Source: Bradyrhizobium sp. OK095
Lineage (GTDB): Bacteria; Pseudomonadota; Alphaproteobacteria; Rhizobiales; Xanthobacteraceae
NCBI RefSeq assembly: GCF_900109945.1
Contig: NZ_FOBX01000002.1
Location: 124,001-188,000, forward strand
DNA: 64,000 nucleotides
Direction: 5' to 3'
Positions 7,652-16,021 of this stretch are shown piece by piece. Positions within the stretch are counted from its first letter, which is position 1, and every line of letters begins with the position of its first letter. A program made the position numbers and the translations under genes. A model generated the notes under the pieces. That model saw only the letters and a list, made by a program, of their open reading frames with translations. It did no database searches and was not told where the DNA came from.

Positions 7652-8358
7652 GTCCGATCGCTCCAGACGGCGTCGATCTCGACGATGCCGGCAGCTTCAA
7701 ACAAGCTCTTCATCCCCGCGACATCGTAAAGCGTCTGCCCCTCGTCGAGCCGCCGCTTGATCTCGGCTTCCTTGGCCACCCGCGCCTCGGCATCGCGCAC
7801 CGCAGCCTCGACCTGAGCGGGCGGGATCGCCATGACGCCATCGGCATCGCCGACGATGAGATCACCGGGATTGACGGTGACGCCTGAGACGACCACGGGG
7901 ACATTGACCGCACCCGGGCCGCGTTTGCCGGGATAGGACACTGAGACGCAGGAGGCGAACACCGGAAACGCCATCTCGGTGATCTGCAGCGTGTCGCGCA
8001 TTGCGCCGTCGATCACGGCGCCGCCCAATTGCCTGATCCGGCTGTAGTAGCTCGCGATCTCGCCCCACAGCGCGCCCTGCGGCGAGCCACCATTGGTCAG
8101 CACGAGGATGTCGCCGGGCGCAGCAACCCGGAACGCCGCATGAAGCATGAGATTATCGCCGGGAAAATTGAACGAGGTGATCGCCTGGCCGCAGATCCGG
8201 GCGGCCGGGAACAGGGCGCGCATTTGCGGCTGCATCAGGCACTGCCGGCCGACGACGGGCCCCAATCCCTCATGCAGATCGGCGACATTGATGCGGCTGG
8301 CGCGCGCGATAAGCGCGGGATCAAGCCGGGGGATCCGTGTGTAGACGACTGATTGCAC
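7648..8358 (-). CDS. RraA-like / 4-carboxy-4-hydroxy-2-oxoadipate aldolase-family protein
   Basis: 236-residue member of the RraA/class II pyruvate-aldolase fold. The active-site signature is intact: GALWGEI near 95-101 and DGAMRD with Arg121-Asp122, the metal and pyruvate-binding pair of CHA/HMG aldolases; PVVVSGVTVNPGDLIVGDADGV follows. Because those residues are present, an aldolase or oxaloacetate-decarboxylase role is more likely than RNase E inhibition. It is the last gene of a leftward catabolic block that also has a PDC-hydrolase-like protein, which fits the lower part of an aromatic-acid pathway (inference). Confidence 0.85.
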   Translation of the reverse strand: MQSVVYTRIPRLDPALIARASRINVADLHEGLGPVVGRQCLMQPQMRALFPAARICGQAITSFNFPGDNLMLHAAFRVAAPGDILVLTNGGSPQGALWGEIASYYSRIRQLGGAVIDGAMRDTLQITEMAFPVFASCVSVSYPGKRGPGAVNVPVVVSGVTVNPGDLIVGDADGVMAIPPAQVEAAVRDAEARVAKEAEIKRRLDEGQTLYDVAGMKSLFEAAGIVEIDAVWSDRT

Positions 8359-8411
8359 TGTGATGTCCTTTCGAAGGTGAAAATAGCCTCGTCAGCGGCG
8401 ACCGCGCGTCA

Positions 8412-9398
8412 TCACCGGACGACCGCGGGTTTCGGCTCGCTGAGCTGCGTCGAAACCATTGTGCTGAGAACGCGCCTGACGGTTGCGAGATCGCTGTCGG
8501 GGATGTCCTGAAACAGGATCGCTTCATTGGCACGCGCATGGGCCACGATCGCGCGAAGGCGCCCTTCCCCTTCCGCGGTCAAACGAATGCGGCCGTGATC
8601 ATCGACGGCGACCAGCCCCAGCGACACGACCGATTCAAGAAGACTGCGGCTGGCGCCGAAATCGAGGAACAGCTCCGGCATCAACGCGTCGAGCGTGCGG
8701 TCGGGCGAGGTCGCCGCGGCGCGCAGCAGCCGCGCCTGCATCAGCGTGAGGCCGAGCCCTTCCGTCTGCCGCCCCTGCTCCAGCCGCGATGCGATGCTGC
8801 TGTAAGCGCGGATCATGAGGTTGGACAGCACGCGCTCCTCGCCGCCGTCGGGCCGGTCCGCACTTCCGCCGCCAGCGAAGGCACGCATGTCGGGATGCTC
8901 GGCCGAGACTGCATAGCCGCCCCTGACGAACAGCAGCGGCCGCCGATCGTGGCGATGGTAGCGCACGACCTCACCGATCAGGATGAGATGATCGCCGCCA
9001 TCGAGGGTCTGGCGACAGACGCATTCGAACGAGGCCGCGACGCCGGCGAGCAACGGGGCTGCGCCCTCGCCTGCGCCACAGTCGAGATCCCCAAACTTGT
9101 CCGGCCCCGACCGTGCAAAGCGCTGCGACAGCTCGATCTGGTCTTCAGCGAGGACGTTCACGGCGAAATGTGAGCACGCCGCGAAGGCGGCAAAACTCTT
9201 GCTCTCCCGGCGGATCGACCACAGTACCAACGGGGGATCGAGCGAGACCGAGGTGAACGAGTTCGATGTCAGGCCGAAGCGCTCGCCGCCCGCCGACGTC
9301 GAGATAACAGTGATGCCGGTTGCGAATTCGGCGAGACTACGCCGAAAGCCCTCCAGCTCGACACGGGGGTCTCCACTCTCGATCGGTGATTTCATCAA
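8412..9398 (-). CDS. Flavin reductase with C-terminal MarR-like domain
   Basis: Two-domain protein of 328 residues. Residues about 18-165 are a flavin reductase-like FMN-binding barrel (FRRSLAEFATGITVIST, GLTSNSFTSVSLDPPLVLWSIRRESKSF, FAVNVLAEDQ). After a linker near 170-188, residues about 190-320 look like a MarR winged helix (LMQARLLRAAATSPDRTL, then HGRIRLTAEGEGRLRAIV). This architecture is known from the reductase (C1) component of Acinetobacter p-hydroxyphenylacetate hydroxylase, where the MarR-like part binds the effector and relieves autoinhibition. It probably supplies reduced FMN to the NtaA-type monooxygenase at 11428-12735. Confidence 0.85.
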   Translation of the reverse strand: MMKSPIESGDPRVELEGFRRSLAEFATGITVISTSAGGERFGLTSNSFTSVSLDPPLVLWSIRRESKSFAAFAACSHFAVNVLAEDQIELSQRFARSGPDKFGDLDCGAGEGAAPLLAGVAASFECVCRQTLDGGDHLILIGEVVRYHRHDRRPLLFVRGGYAVSAEHPDMRAFAGGGSADRPDGGEERVLSNLMIRAYSSIASRLEQGRQTEGLGLTLMQARLLRAAATSPDRTLDALMPELFLDFGASRSLLESVVSLGLVAVDDHGRIRLTAEGEGRLRAIVAHARANEAILFQDIPDSDLATVRRVLSTMVSTQLSEPKPAVVR

Positions 9399-9423
9399 CG
9401 ACTCCGTTCAGCCTGATTAGTCA

Positions 9424-10380
9424 TCACACCGTGGTCACGCGGATTTGGATTCCCCGCCGCGGCGACTGGCGATCGACGGTTGCGGCGATCCATTCGGAAA
9501 AACGACGCCGCAGCTCGCTCAGCAGCCATTGCGCGGCCGGCCCCGGCGGCTGCTCGATCTTGTGCACGGCATAGAGCGGAAACCGCAGCGGCTCGCCGTT
9601 ATGCGCGGCGAGCTTCAGCTCCACGAGCTCGCCGGAATCGAGATAGGATTGCGCAAGATGGGTCGGCATCGCACACCAGCCAAAGCCGTTACGAACGAAG
9701 TCGAGCCGGCTGAACTGATCGATGAAGCTCCAGGTATGCGTTCCCATCACGACGCCGCGGTAACGCTTGGTGCGATCGACCATGGTCAGCTGAATGTGCT
9801 CTTCCAGCGCGGCCTGCGGAATCAATCCCTCGATCGTCGCCAGCGGATGACGGGACGACGCCACCAGCGAGATCGGCACGTCGCCGAGAAATTCCATCTG
9901 AAAGCCCGGCATGCCGTCGAGCGCGGTCGAATAGATTGCGAGCCGCGCATTGCCTTCGAACAGCGACTGCTCGGGCGCCCCGAGGCCTTCGGCGAGCAGG
10001 TTCACCGAGACGAGCGGGAAGCGCTCGCGAAACGCGCGCAGGCTCTCGATCAGCACCGAGCTCGGAAAGACCTGCTCGATCGAGAGGCTGATCTCGGGCT
10101 CGGCCACGGTCGCCATGTTTTTCGCGCGGGCACGCAGCGCATCCGTGCCGCTGACGATCCGTCGCGCGTCCTGGACGATCGCCTTGCCGGCCTCCGTCAG
10201 CCGGGGCAGCTTGCTCGAGCGGTCGAACAGTTTTAGTTCGAGCGCGTCCTCGAGCGATTGAATGGATTGGCTGACCGCCGACTGGACACGATTGACCTTG
10301 CGCGCAGCCGCAGAGAAATTGCCGCAATCCGCGACGGCGATCAGCATCTGGAGTTGGTCCAGCGTCACCCTGGAGAGCAT
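9424..10380 (-). CDS. LysR-family transcriptional regulator
   Basis: 318-residue LysR regulator. The N-terminal helix-turn-helix is clear: MLSRVTLDQLQMLIAVADCGNFSAAARKVNRVQSAVSQSI, residues 1-40. The effector-binding domain spans about 95-300. The ATG at 10380 has AGGTGG six nt upstream and matches the family N-terminus; the longer frame to 10548 has no LysR-like sequence in its extension. It sits inside a leftward run between an amidohydrolase and the flavin reductase/MarR fusion, so it probably controls this TRAP/monooxygenase block. Confidence 0.92.
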   Translation of the reverse strand: MLSRVTLDQLQMLIAVADCGNFSAAARKVNRVQSAVSQSIQSLEDALELKLFDRSSKLPRLTEAGKAIVQDARRIVSGTDALRARAKNMATVAEPEISLSIEQVFPSSVLIESLRAFRERFPLVSVNLLAEGLGAPEQSLFEGNARLAIYSTALDGMPGFQMEFLGDVPISLVASSRHPLATIEGLIPQAALEEHIQLTMVDRTKRYRGVVMGTHTWSFIDQFSRLDFVRNGFGWCAMPTHLAQSYLDSGELVELKLAAHNGEPLRFPLYAVHKIEQPPGPAAQWLLSELRRRFSEWIAATVDRQSPRRGIQIRVTTV

Positions 10381-10459
10381 GTTCCACCTAGCCCAATGAG
10401 TTGAATCGGGCCGAGCAGGCCCTCCCATCAGGTCAATGAAACGGTCAGCCCGGCGCACC

Positions 10460-10477
10460 ATCATTATATCTGATGAT
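10460..10477. promoter_or_regulatory. Candidate promoter/operator of the LysR gene
   Basis: The minus strand has a perfect -10 TATAAT (complement of 10463-10468) inside the inverted repeat ATCAT-N8-ATGAT, about 85 bp upstream of the LysR start. No good -35 hexamer is visible at 16-18 nt, as expected for an activator-dependent or weak promoter. Confidence 0.3.
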
Positions 10478-10553
10478 AGCGCAATGCATCTGCCCTGATC
10501 GGGTCGATCAGGCGCCGCGTGAGCAGATGGCAGGGCAATTTGGGACATGTCGG

Positions 10554-11417
10554 CTACCCGAACCCGTAGAGACGGGCAGGATTGTCGGAGAGGATGGCCT
10601 GGCGAGCGGGCGGATCAGGCGCCCAGCTCAGGAGCAGATCCAGGAGGTCGGCGTCGTCAGGCATGGTCTCGGCCGTCTCGGTCGGATGCGGCCAGTCCGA
10701 TCCCCACAGCAGGCGATCCGTGCCCTGCCGAACGAGCGCCTGCGCAATCGGCGCGACCTCCCTGTAGTCGGGGCCATCGGCATGGGCGATGTGATAGGCG
10801 CCTGAGAGCTTGACATAGACGTTGTCGCGCGCAGCCAAACGCAGCAGCGACTGGACGGCGGGATGCGCCACCGCGAGCGGATGGGCATAACGGCCCATAT
10901 GGTCGATCACCAATGTGCAGGGCAAACGCGCGAGCAGCGCCTCATGCTCCGGAAATTCCAGTCCGTCGAACTGGATCTGCAGATGCCAGCCGGTGCCGCG
11001 GATCCGTTCCGCCATCACGGGAACGTCGGGCCATTCGGTGACGCTGCCCTGCATCTGATGGTAGCGCAGGCCGCGCGCGCCACCTTGCCAGAGCCGGTCG
11101 AGCTCGCTTTCGGTGACATCAGTCGGCACGGTCACGACCGCCCGCGCGCCGGGACCGAACGCGGCCACCGAATTCAGCGTGCAGCGATTGTCGAAACCGT
11201 AAGTGACGGGCTGAACGACGATCGTGCGTTGCAAGCCGAGCCGGGCCTGCACCTTGCGATAATCCTCGACGCTGAAGTCAGGCGGAAACAGCCAGGCCTT
11301 GGACGAGGCCGGATATGCCCTGCTGTAGATGTGCATATGCGTATCGCAGGCCCCAAGGGGAGCCTTGAGTTCGGGAGATCGTGGCTTTGAATTGTTCGAC
11401 ATCTCGAAAACACCCAT
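10554..11417 (-). CDS. Amidohydrolase-family protein, 2-pyrone-4,6-dicarboxylate hydrolase-like
   Basis: 287-residue TIM-barrel hydrolase of the amidohydrolase_2 group. Landmarks are CDTHMHIY at 24-31, VIDHMGRY near 170-177 and WGSDWPHP near 238-245 with the catalytic Asp at 241. These fit the LigI-like branch that opens lactones such as 2-pyrone-4,6-dicarboxylate. The ATG at 11417 has GAGG upstream; a second ATG at 11402 is possible. It directly follows the FMN monooxygenase gene. With the RraA-like aldolase it could form a lactone-hydrolase/aldolase pair, but the actual substrate is not known. Confidence 0.85.
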   Translation of the reverse strand: MGVFEMSNNSKPRSPELKAPLGACDTHMHIYSRAYPASSKAWLFPPDFSVEDYRKVQARLGLQRTIVVQPVTYGFDNRCTLNSVAAFGPGARAVVTVPTDVTESELDRLWQGGARGLRYHQMQGSVTEWPDVPVMAERIRGTGWHLQIQFDGLEFPEHEALLARLPCTLVIDHMGRYAHPLAVAHPAVQSLLRLAARDNVYVKLSGAYHIAHADGPDYREVAPIAQALVRQGTDRLLWGSDWPHPTETAETMPDDADLLDLLLSWAPDPPARQAILSDNPARLYGFG

Positions 11418-11427
11418 AGCCCGCGCC

Positions 11428-12735
11428 TCAGTTCATCAAATTGTCGTGGAGGGTTTCGCCGTCATAGTCAGTTCGGAAGATGCCCTTCGCTTGCAGCAGC
11501 GGGACGACCTCGTCGACAAAGTTCTCGACACTCGCAATGTTGGTCGTCGGCGTGATGTTGAAGCCATGACAGCCGCTCGTGCGCCAGAGATGCTCGAGCT
11601 GGTCGGCGACCTGCTCCGGCGTACCGACCAGCTGCGGCATGCCGGCGGTCGCCCCGAAAACGCGCGCCGCGTCGCGCGCGGTCGCGTTGCCATCGCCGGT
11701 CGTGTTGGCCAGCGCCATCAGCATGCCGCGCGAGGCATCGGTCGTGTTGGCCGCCAGCGGCGTGTCGAGGTCGATCCTGCTGAAGTCGATGCCGAGCGTG
11801 CCGGACATCCGGCTGAGCGCGGCATCGAGCGGGATGCGATCGAACATCTGGGCCTGGCGACGTTTAGCCTCGGCCTCGGTGCCGCCGAGCACGCATTGAA
11901 TGCCGAACACCACTTTCGGCGGTTCGGCGCGCCCCTGCGATGTCGAGGAGTCCGCAAGCTTGTCGACGAAACCCTTCATCGCCTCCACCCGCGCCTGGAT
12001 CGAGAAGACGACGTCGCTGTGCTTGAGCGCGAATTCCTGACCGCGGCCTGACGAGCCCGCCTGAAACAGCACGGGCCGTCCCTGCGCCGACGGCAGGGTT
12101 GGCGAGACCGTATGGCAGCGGTAGTGCGTGCCTTTGAAGTCGACCACCGCGACCTTGGCCGGGTCGGCGAACTGGCCGTTTTGCCTGTCGGCGAGAATGG
12201 CGCCGGGCTGGATCCCGTTCCACAGCGCGTGGCAAATCTCCATGTACTCGTCGGCCTGGTCGTAGCGCTTGTCGTGCTCGATCTGGTCGAGGCCGAGCGC
12301 GCGATGCTCGCCGCGCAGATGACCCGACACGATGTTCCAGCCGACGCGCCCGCCGCTGAGATAGTCCAGCGTCGAGAGCCGGCGCACGGTGTGGTAGGGA
12401 TGCGTCCCCGCCGTCGACAGCGTGACGGCGAGCCCGAGATGCTTGGTCTCCGCCAGCATCACGCCCAGCAAGGCCATCGGGTCGTGGCAGGGCCAGGTGA
12501 CACCGTAGCGGACATAATCTTCAAAGCTGTCCTTGTAGCGTTCCATGCCGCCCGGCGTGTCGGCAAAGAATGCCGCATCGAAACGGCCGCGCTCGAGCGT
12601 TCGTGCGAGACGCTTCCAATGCTCGAACTGCCGCATACCCTCCACGCGGTCGTCCTCGGGATCGGCCCAGCTCAGCGCCGTATGGTTGATCGGGCTGTGC
12701 ATGTAGAAGCCGATCAGGTGCATGCGTTTGGTCAC
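11428..12735 (-). CDS. NtaA/SnaA/DszA-family FMN-dependent monooxygenase
   Basis: 435-residue bacterial luciferase-like monooxygenase that uses reduced FMN from a partner reductase. Typical family segments are FYMHSPINHTALSWADPEDD, GRFDAAFFADTPG, LSTLDYLSGGRVGWNIVSG near 135-153 and PVLFQAGSSGRGQEFA near 220. Relatives oxidise nitrilotriacetate, dibenzothiophene sulfone and similar C-N or C-S compounds; the substrate here is unknown. The flavin reductase/MarR fusion three genes downstream is the obvious partner. It follows the alpha-hydroxy-acid oxidase gene by 40 bp. Confidence 0.9.
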   Translation of the reverse strand: MTKRMHLIGFYMHSPINHTALSWADPEDDRVEGMRQFEHWKRLARTLERGRFDAAFFADTPGGMERYKDSFEDYVRYGVTWPCHDPMALLGVMLAETKHLGLAVTLSTAGTHPYHTVRRLSTLDYLSGGRVGWNIVSGHLRGEHRALGLDQIEHDKRYDQADEYMEICHALWNGIQPGAILADRQNGQFADPAKVAVVDFKGTHYRCHTVSPTLPSAQGRPVLFQAGSSGRGQEFALKHSDVVFSIQARVEAMKGFVDKLADSSTSQGRAEPPKVVFGIQCVLGGTEAEAKRRQAQMFDRIPLDAALSRMSGTLGIDFSRIDLDTPLAANTTDASRGMLMALANTTGDGNATARDAARVFGATAGMPQLVGTPEQVADQLEHLWRTSGCHGFNITPTTNIASVENFVDEVVPLLQAKGIFRTDYDGETLHDNLMN

Positions 12736-12775
12736 GTCGTTCCTCTCGTTCTCGAACCGGTAATGGCCGCGTTCG

Positions 12776-13951
12776 CTAATTTCGTCCCATGCGGAGATCC
12801 AGCAGATCGAGCAAACTGTCCGGCCCCGCCCTGTCGAGATTGATCCAGCCGAGCTGTCCCATCAGCAAGCCGATCTCCTGCCGCATGATGTCGATGACCT
12901 TGCAAGCGCCGGTCTCGCCGGCCGCGGCGACGCCGAACATCGCGGGGCGGCCCAAGAACGCGGCCTTGGCGCCGAGGCACAGCGCCTTCGCAACATCGCT
13001 GCCGCGACGAAAACCGCTGTCGACCAGAATCTCCATGCGGCCTCCGACCGCATCGGCGATCGCGGGCAGCATGTCGATCGAACCCGGCGCGCTGTCGAGC
13101 TGCCGTCCGCCATGGTTCGACACCATCACGCCATTCGCGCCGAGTTCGAGGCATTTCAGCGCGTCGGCCGGATGCATCACGCCCTTGACGACCAGCGGTC
13201 CGTCCCAGGCCTTGCGCACCTGCTCGAGGATCGACCAAGTCTGCGCCGGCGCCGGCGTCTGTTCGCCGTAAAGGTCGGCTATCGCATTGGCGCTGGCGCC
13301 TTCCACCGCATAGGGCCGCCAATTCTCCATCATTGGAATTCCGCCCTGGGTGAGATAGCGCCAGGTCCAGCCCGGCCGGCTCAATCCCTGCAGGATCACC
13401 GATGGCGTCATCTTCATCGGCCGGCGAAAGCCGTTGCGCACATTGCGCTCGCGCTTGCCCATCACAGGCGTATCGATCGTCATCAGCAACACCCGTACGC
13501 CCAGCGCCTTGGCACGACGCACCAGGTCGAGCGTGATGTGGGGGTCGCGCGTGCCGTAGATCTGGAACCAGGTCGTCTTGGGCGCGAGCGCCATCGCCGC
13601 CTCGATGGAATCGCAGCTCGCGCTCGACATGATGTAGGGAATGTCGAAACGCGCCGCCGCGCGCGCCAGCATCAGATCCGCACCGGGCCGGAAGAACCCG
13701 GCAATGCCCATCGGCGAGATACCGAACGGGCTGGCATAGTCATGGCCGAACAGATTGACGGTCTGGCGACGGTTCTCGACGTCGACCAGATAACGCGGCA
13801 GCAGCTTGTAGCGGTCGAAGGCGACGCGATTGCGCGCGAGCCCCGCCTCTCCATCCACCCCGCCGTCGATGAAGTCGAAAGCGATCCGCGGCAGTCGCTT
13901 GCGCGCGAGTGTTCTGATGTCGTCGAAATTGATGGCGTGTTCGAGCTGCAT
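12776..13951 (-). CDS. FMN-dependent alpha-hydroxy-acid oxidase/dehydrogenase
   Basis: 391-residue member of the LldD/glycolate oxidase family, which oxidises 2-hydroxy acids to 2-oxo acids with FMN. The catalytic motif SNHGGRQLD is present with His near 280, and the FMN phosphate region LVDSGFRRGSDVAKAL follows. The position matching the substrate-binding Tyr24 of spinach glycolate oxidase is Phe (AFDFIDGG), which is unusual. I chose ATG 13951 because AGGA lies six nt upstream and the family starts there; the longer version would need a TTG. It probably processes a hydroxy acid imported by the upstream TRAP system. Confidence 0.88.
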   Translation of the reverse strand: MQLEHAINFDDIRTLARKRLPRIAFDFIDGGVDGEAGLARNRVAFDRYKLLPRYLVDVENRRQTVNLFGHDYASPFGISPMGIAGFFRPGADLMLARAAARFDIPYIMSSASCDSIEAAMALAPKTTWFQIYGTRDPHITLDLVRRAKALGVRVLLMTIDTPVMGKRERNVRNGFRRPMKMTPSVILQGLSRPGWTWRYLTQGGIPMMENWRPYAVEGASANAIADLYGEQTPAPAQTWSILEQVRKAWDGPLVVKGVMHPADALKCLELGANGVMVSNHGGRQLDSAPGSIDMLPAIADAVGGRMEILVDSGFRRGSDVAKALCLGAKAAFLGRPAMFGVAAAGETGACKVIDIMRQEIGLLMGQLGWINLDRAGPDSLLDLLDLRMGRN

Positions 13952-14051
13952 GAATTCCTGGTCGCTCACCTTGATGCGCGGAATCGACTGGTCGATCCGC
14001 AAGCCATTATTCGTCGATCGCCGCGTGACAGAGAATTGGCCAAATTTTGAT

Positions 14052-14064
14052 ACTGACCATCAGT
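14052..14064. promoter_or_regulatory. Small inverted repeat upstream of the hydroxy-acid oxidase
   Basis: ACTGACCATCAGT (arms ACTGA/TCAGT) lies about 100 bp before the oxidase start, in the 206-bp gap after the TRAP genes. It may be an operator for an internal promoter. Nothing else is recognisable in that gap. Confidence 0.25.
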
Positions 14065-14157
14065 CGGCGTGATGATGTCGCACGTCATTTCGCAGGCGAA
14101 GCAAGGCGGCACGCGGCGAGCGCCGCGCGCACAACTTCTCCGTCGATCGGATCTTCT

Positions 14158-15456
14158 TCAGCCCATACGCGTCGGCAGGAACAGCGCGATCTCCGGCCAG
14201 ATCGCGAGCATGAACAACAGGACCAGCATGATCAGATGGAACGGGATCGTTCCCATCACGACTTCGCTGAGCTTGCCGTCCCAGATGCTCTGGATGACGA
14301 AGAGATTGATACCGATCGGCGGTGATATCTGGCCAAGCTCGATGAACATCACGAGCATGACGCCGAACCAGATCGGATCGACGCCGTACTGGACGAGCAC
14401 CGGATAGAGCAGCGGCACCGTGATCACGATCATGCCGAGGCTCTCAACCAGACAGCCGAGAACGGTGTAGAGAACGAAGACCGCGATGAAGAACTCGATC
14501 TTGCTCAGGTGCAGACCGACGACGAAGGCGGTGACGTCGTCGCCGACGCCGGCATAGCTGATGGCGTAGGAGAACAGGAAGGCCGCGTAGACGATGAACA
14601 GGATGTTGCCGACGACCTCGACCGTCCGGTGCATGGCTGCGACGAATTTCGGCCAGGTCAACTCGCCCCAGATGGCGGATATCACGATGCCGAACAGGCA
14701 TCCGATCGCCGCCGCCTCGGTCGGCGTGGCCAGCCCCGAATAGATGCTGCCGAGAATGAACGCGATCAGGATCGCGAATGGCAGAACATCCACCAGCGCA
14801 CTCATGATCCCGGCGAGGCTCCGCACCATCACTTCCGCGGGCGCCGCGCTCGGCCTCATGGTGGTGTAGACGGCGATGTAGGCCATGAACATGGCGGTCA
14901 GGATCAATCCCGGGATCACACCGGCCATGAACAGCTTTGCGACCGAGGTCTCGCTGAAGGTACCGTAGACGATCATCGCGATGCTCGGCGGGAACAGGAT
15001 TCCGAGCGTGCCGCCAGCGGCGAGCGAGCCGGCCGAGAGCCGGCGATCATATTTGCGCTGGCTGAGCTGGGGCAGCGCGACGCTGCCAATCGAAGCCGCG
15101 GTCGCGATGCTGGAGCCGCTGATCGCGGCGAACACCGCGCATCCCGCGATATTGGTCTGTAATAAGCCGCCCGGAATGCGCGCGACCAGAACCGACAGCC
15201 CGCGATAGATCCGAAAGCTCAGTCCGCTCTTTTGCAGGATCTCCGCGAGAAGGATGAAGAGCGGGATGGCGGTCAGCGTAAAACTGTCCATGCTGCCCCA
15301 GCTGACGAGGCCAAGCCCGTTGAAGGCGTCAAAACCGTTCTGCATGAACAGATAGACGGCCGCGGGAATCGCGATCGCGAACGGCACCTGCATGCCGAGG
15401 CCGAGCAGCGACAGGAAGACCGCGAACGAAACGACAAGCTGGAGACCCGCGCTCAT
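14158..15456 (-). CDS. TRAP transporter large permease (DctM family)
   Basis: 432-residue inner-membrane permease with about twelve hydrophobic segments. It has family signatures such as IPLFILLAEILQKSG, the GILFPPSIAMIVYG loop near 165 and GLATPTEAAAIG near 255. With DctQ it uses an ion gradient to import a solute delivered by the DctP protein. The ATG at 15456 overlaps the TGA of the DctQ gene; the longer open frame upstream is the shadow of DctQ. It ends the TRAP trio. Confidence 0.93.
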   Translation of the reverse strand: MSAGLQLVVSFAVFLSLLGLGMQVPFAIAIPAAVYLFMQNGFDAFNGLGLVSWGSMDSFTLTAIPLFILLAEILQKSGLSFRIYRGLSVLVARIPGGLLQTNIAGCAVFAAISGSSIATAASIGSVALPQLSQRKYDRRLSAGSLAAGGTLGILFPPSIAMIVYGTFSETSVAKLFMAGVIPGLILTAMFMAYIAVYTTMRPSAAPAEVMVRSLAGIMSALVDVLPFAILIAFILGSIYSGLATPTEAAAIGCLFGIVISAIWGELTWPKFVAAMHRTVEVVGNILFIVYAAFLFSYAISYAGVGDDVTAFVVGLHLSKIEFFIAVFVLYTVLGCLVESLGMIVITVPLLYPVLVQYGVDPIWFGVMLVMFIELGQISPPIGINLFVIQSIWDGKLSEVVMGTIPFHLIMLVLLFMLAIWPEIALFLPTRMG

Positions 15457-16016
15457 TGGCCACGGCTCCGACGGCTTGCCGCACTGAGCCCGCGAATGTC
15501 CGCGCCGATCGCCCTCAGCAGCGAATAGCAGAGCGCCGCGATGCCCACCGGCATGGTGAGTTGGGGAATCCACAGCGGCGTGCCGAGAATGGTCGCGGCA
15601 AAATCGCCGCCGTCGAAGCTGCGCAGCACCAGGCGGACCAGCTGCCAGAGCAGCAGCAGGCTGAAGGCAAGCGCAATCGCATCGAAGATCAGCTTGCGCA
15701 GCGCGTGACCGCGCTCGCCGAGCCTGTTGTCGATGAACTCCACCTTGTGGAAGGCGCCGCTGACGAAGCAGGTCGACAGGCTCAGGAACGAGACGGCGAC
15801 GAGCAGATAGCCGCCAAGCTCGTCGGCCGATTGCAGCGAGACGCCAAACAGGTTTCTCAGGAGGACTTCGGCCGCGACCATGACCATCATGGACATGATG
15901 GCGAGCTCGCAGAGCCAGCGGCACAGGCGCTCGACCCACCCTTCGGCCGGTTGCGAAGGCGCGGCCTCGACGGCGTGTCCGGCGTCGAGCCGCTGCGTTT
16001 GGGGAGATGACAGCAT
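15453..16016 (-). CDS. TRAP transporter small permease (DctQ family)
   Basis: 187-residue small membrane subunit with four hydrophobic segments (near 40-60, 75-95, 115-140 and 155-175) and the conserved AAEVLLRNLFGVSLQSADELGGYLL region. The ATG at 16016 lies just after the DctP stop; upstream in-frame codons run into DctP and are not needed. It is transcribed between DctP and DctM. Confidence 0.88.
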   Translation of the reverse strand: MLSSPQTQRLDAGHAVEAAPSQPAEGWVERLCRWLCELAIMSMMVMVAAEVLLRNLFGVSLQSADELGGYLLVAVSFLSLSTCFVSGAFHKVEFIDNRLGERGHALRKLIFDAIALAFSLLLLWQLVRLVLRSFDGGDFAATILGTPLWIPQLTMPVGIAALCYSLLRAIGADIRGLSAASRRSRGQ

Positions 16017-16021
16017 GGCGG

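Noticed and set aside
10494-10512. CCTGATC-N5-GATCAGG hairpin downstream of the PDC-hydrolase-like gene, as a terminator
   Set aside because: The 7-bp stem is plausible but no T-tract follows on either strand; I cannot separate it from a chance repeat or an operator.
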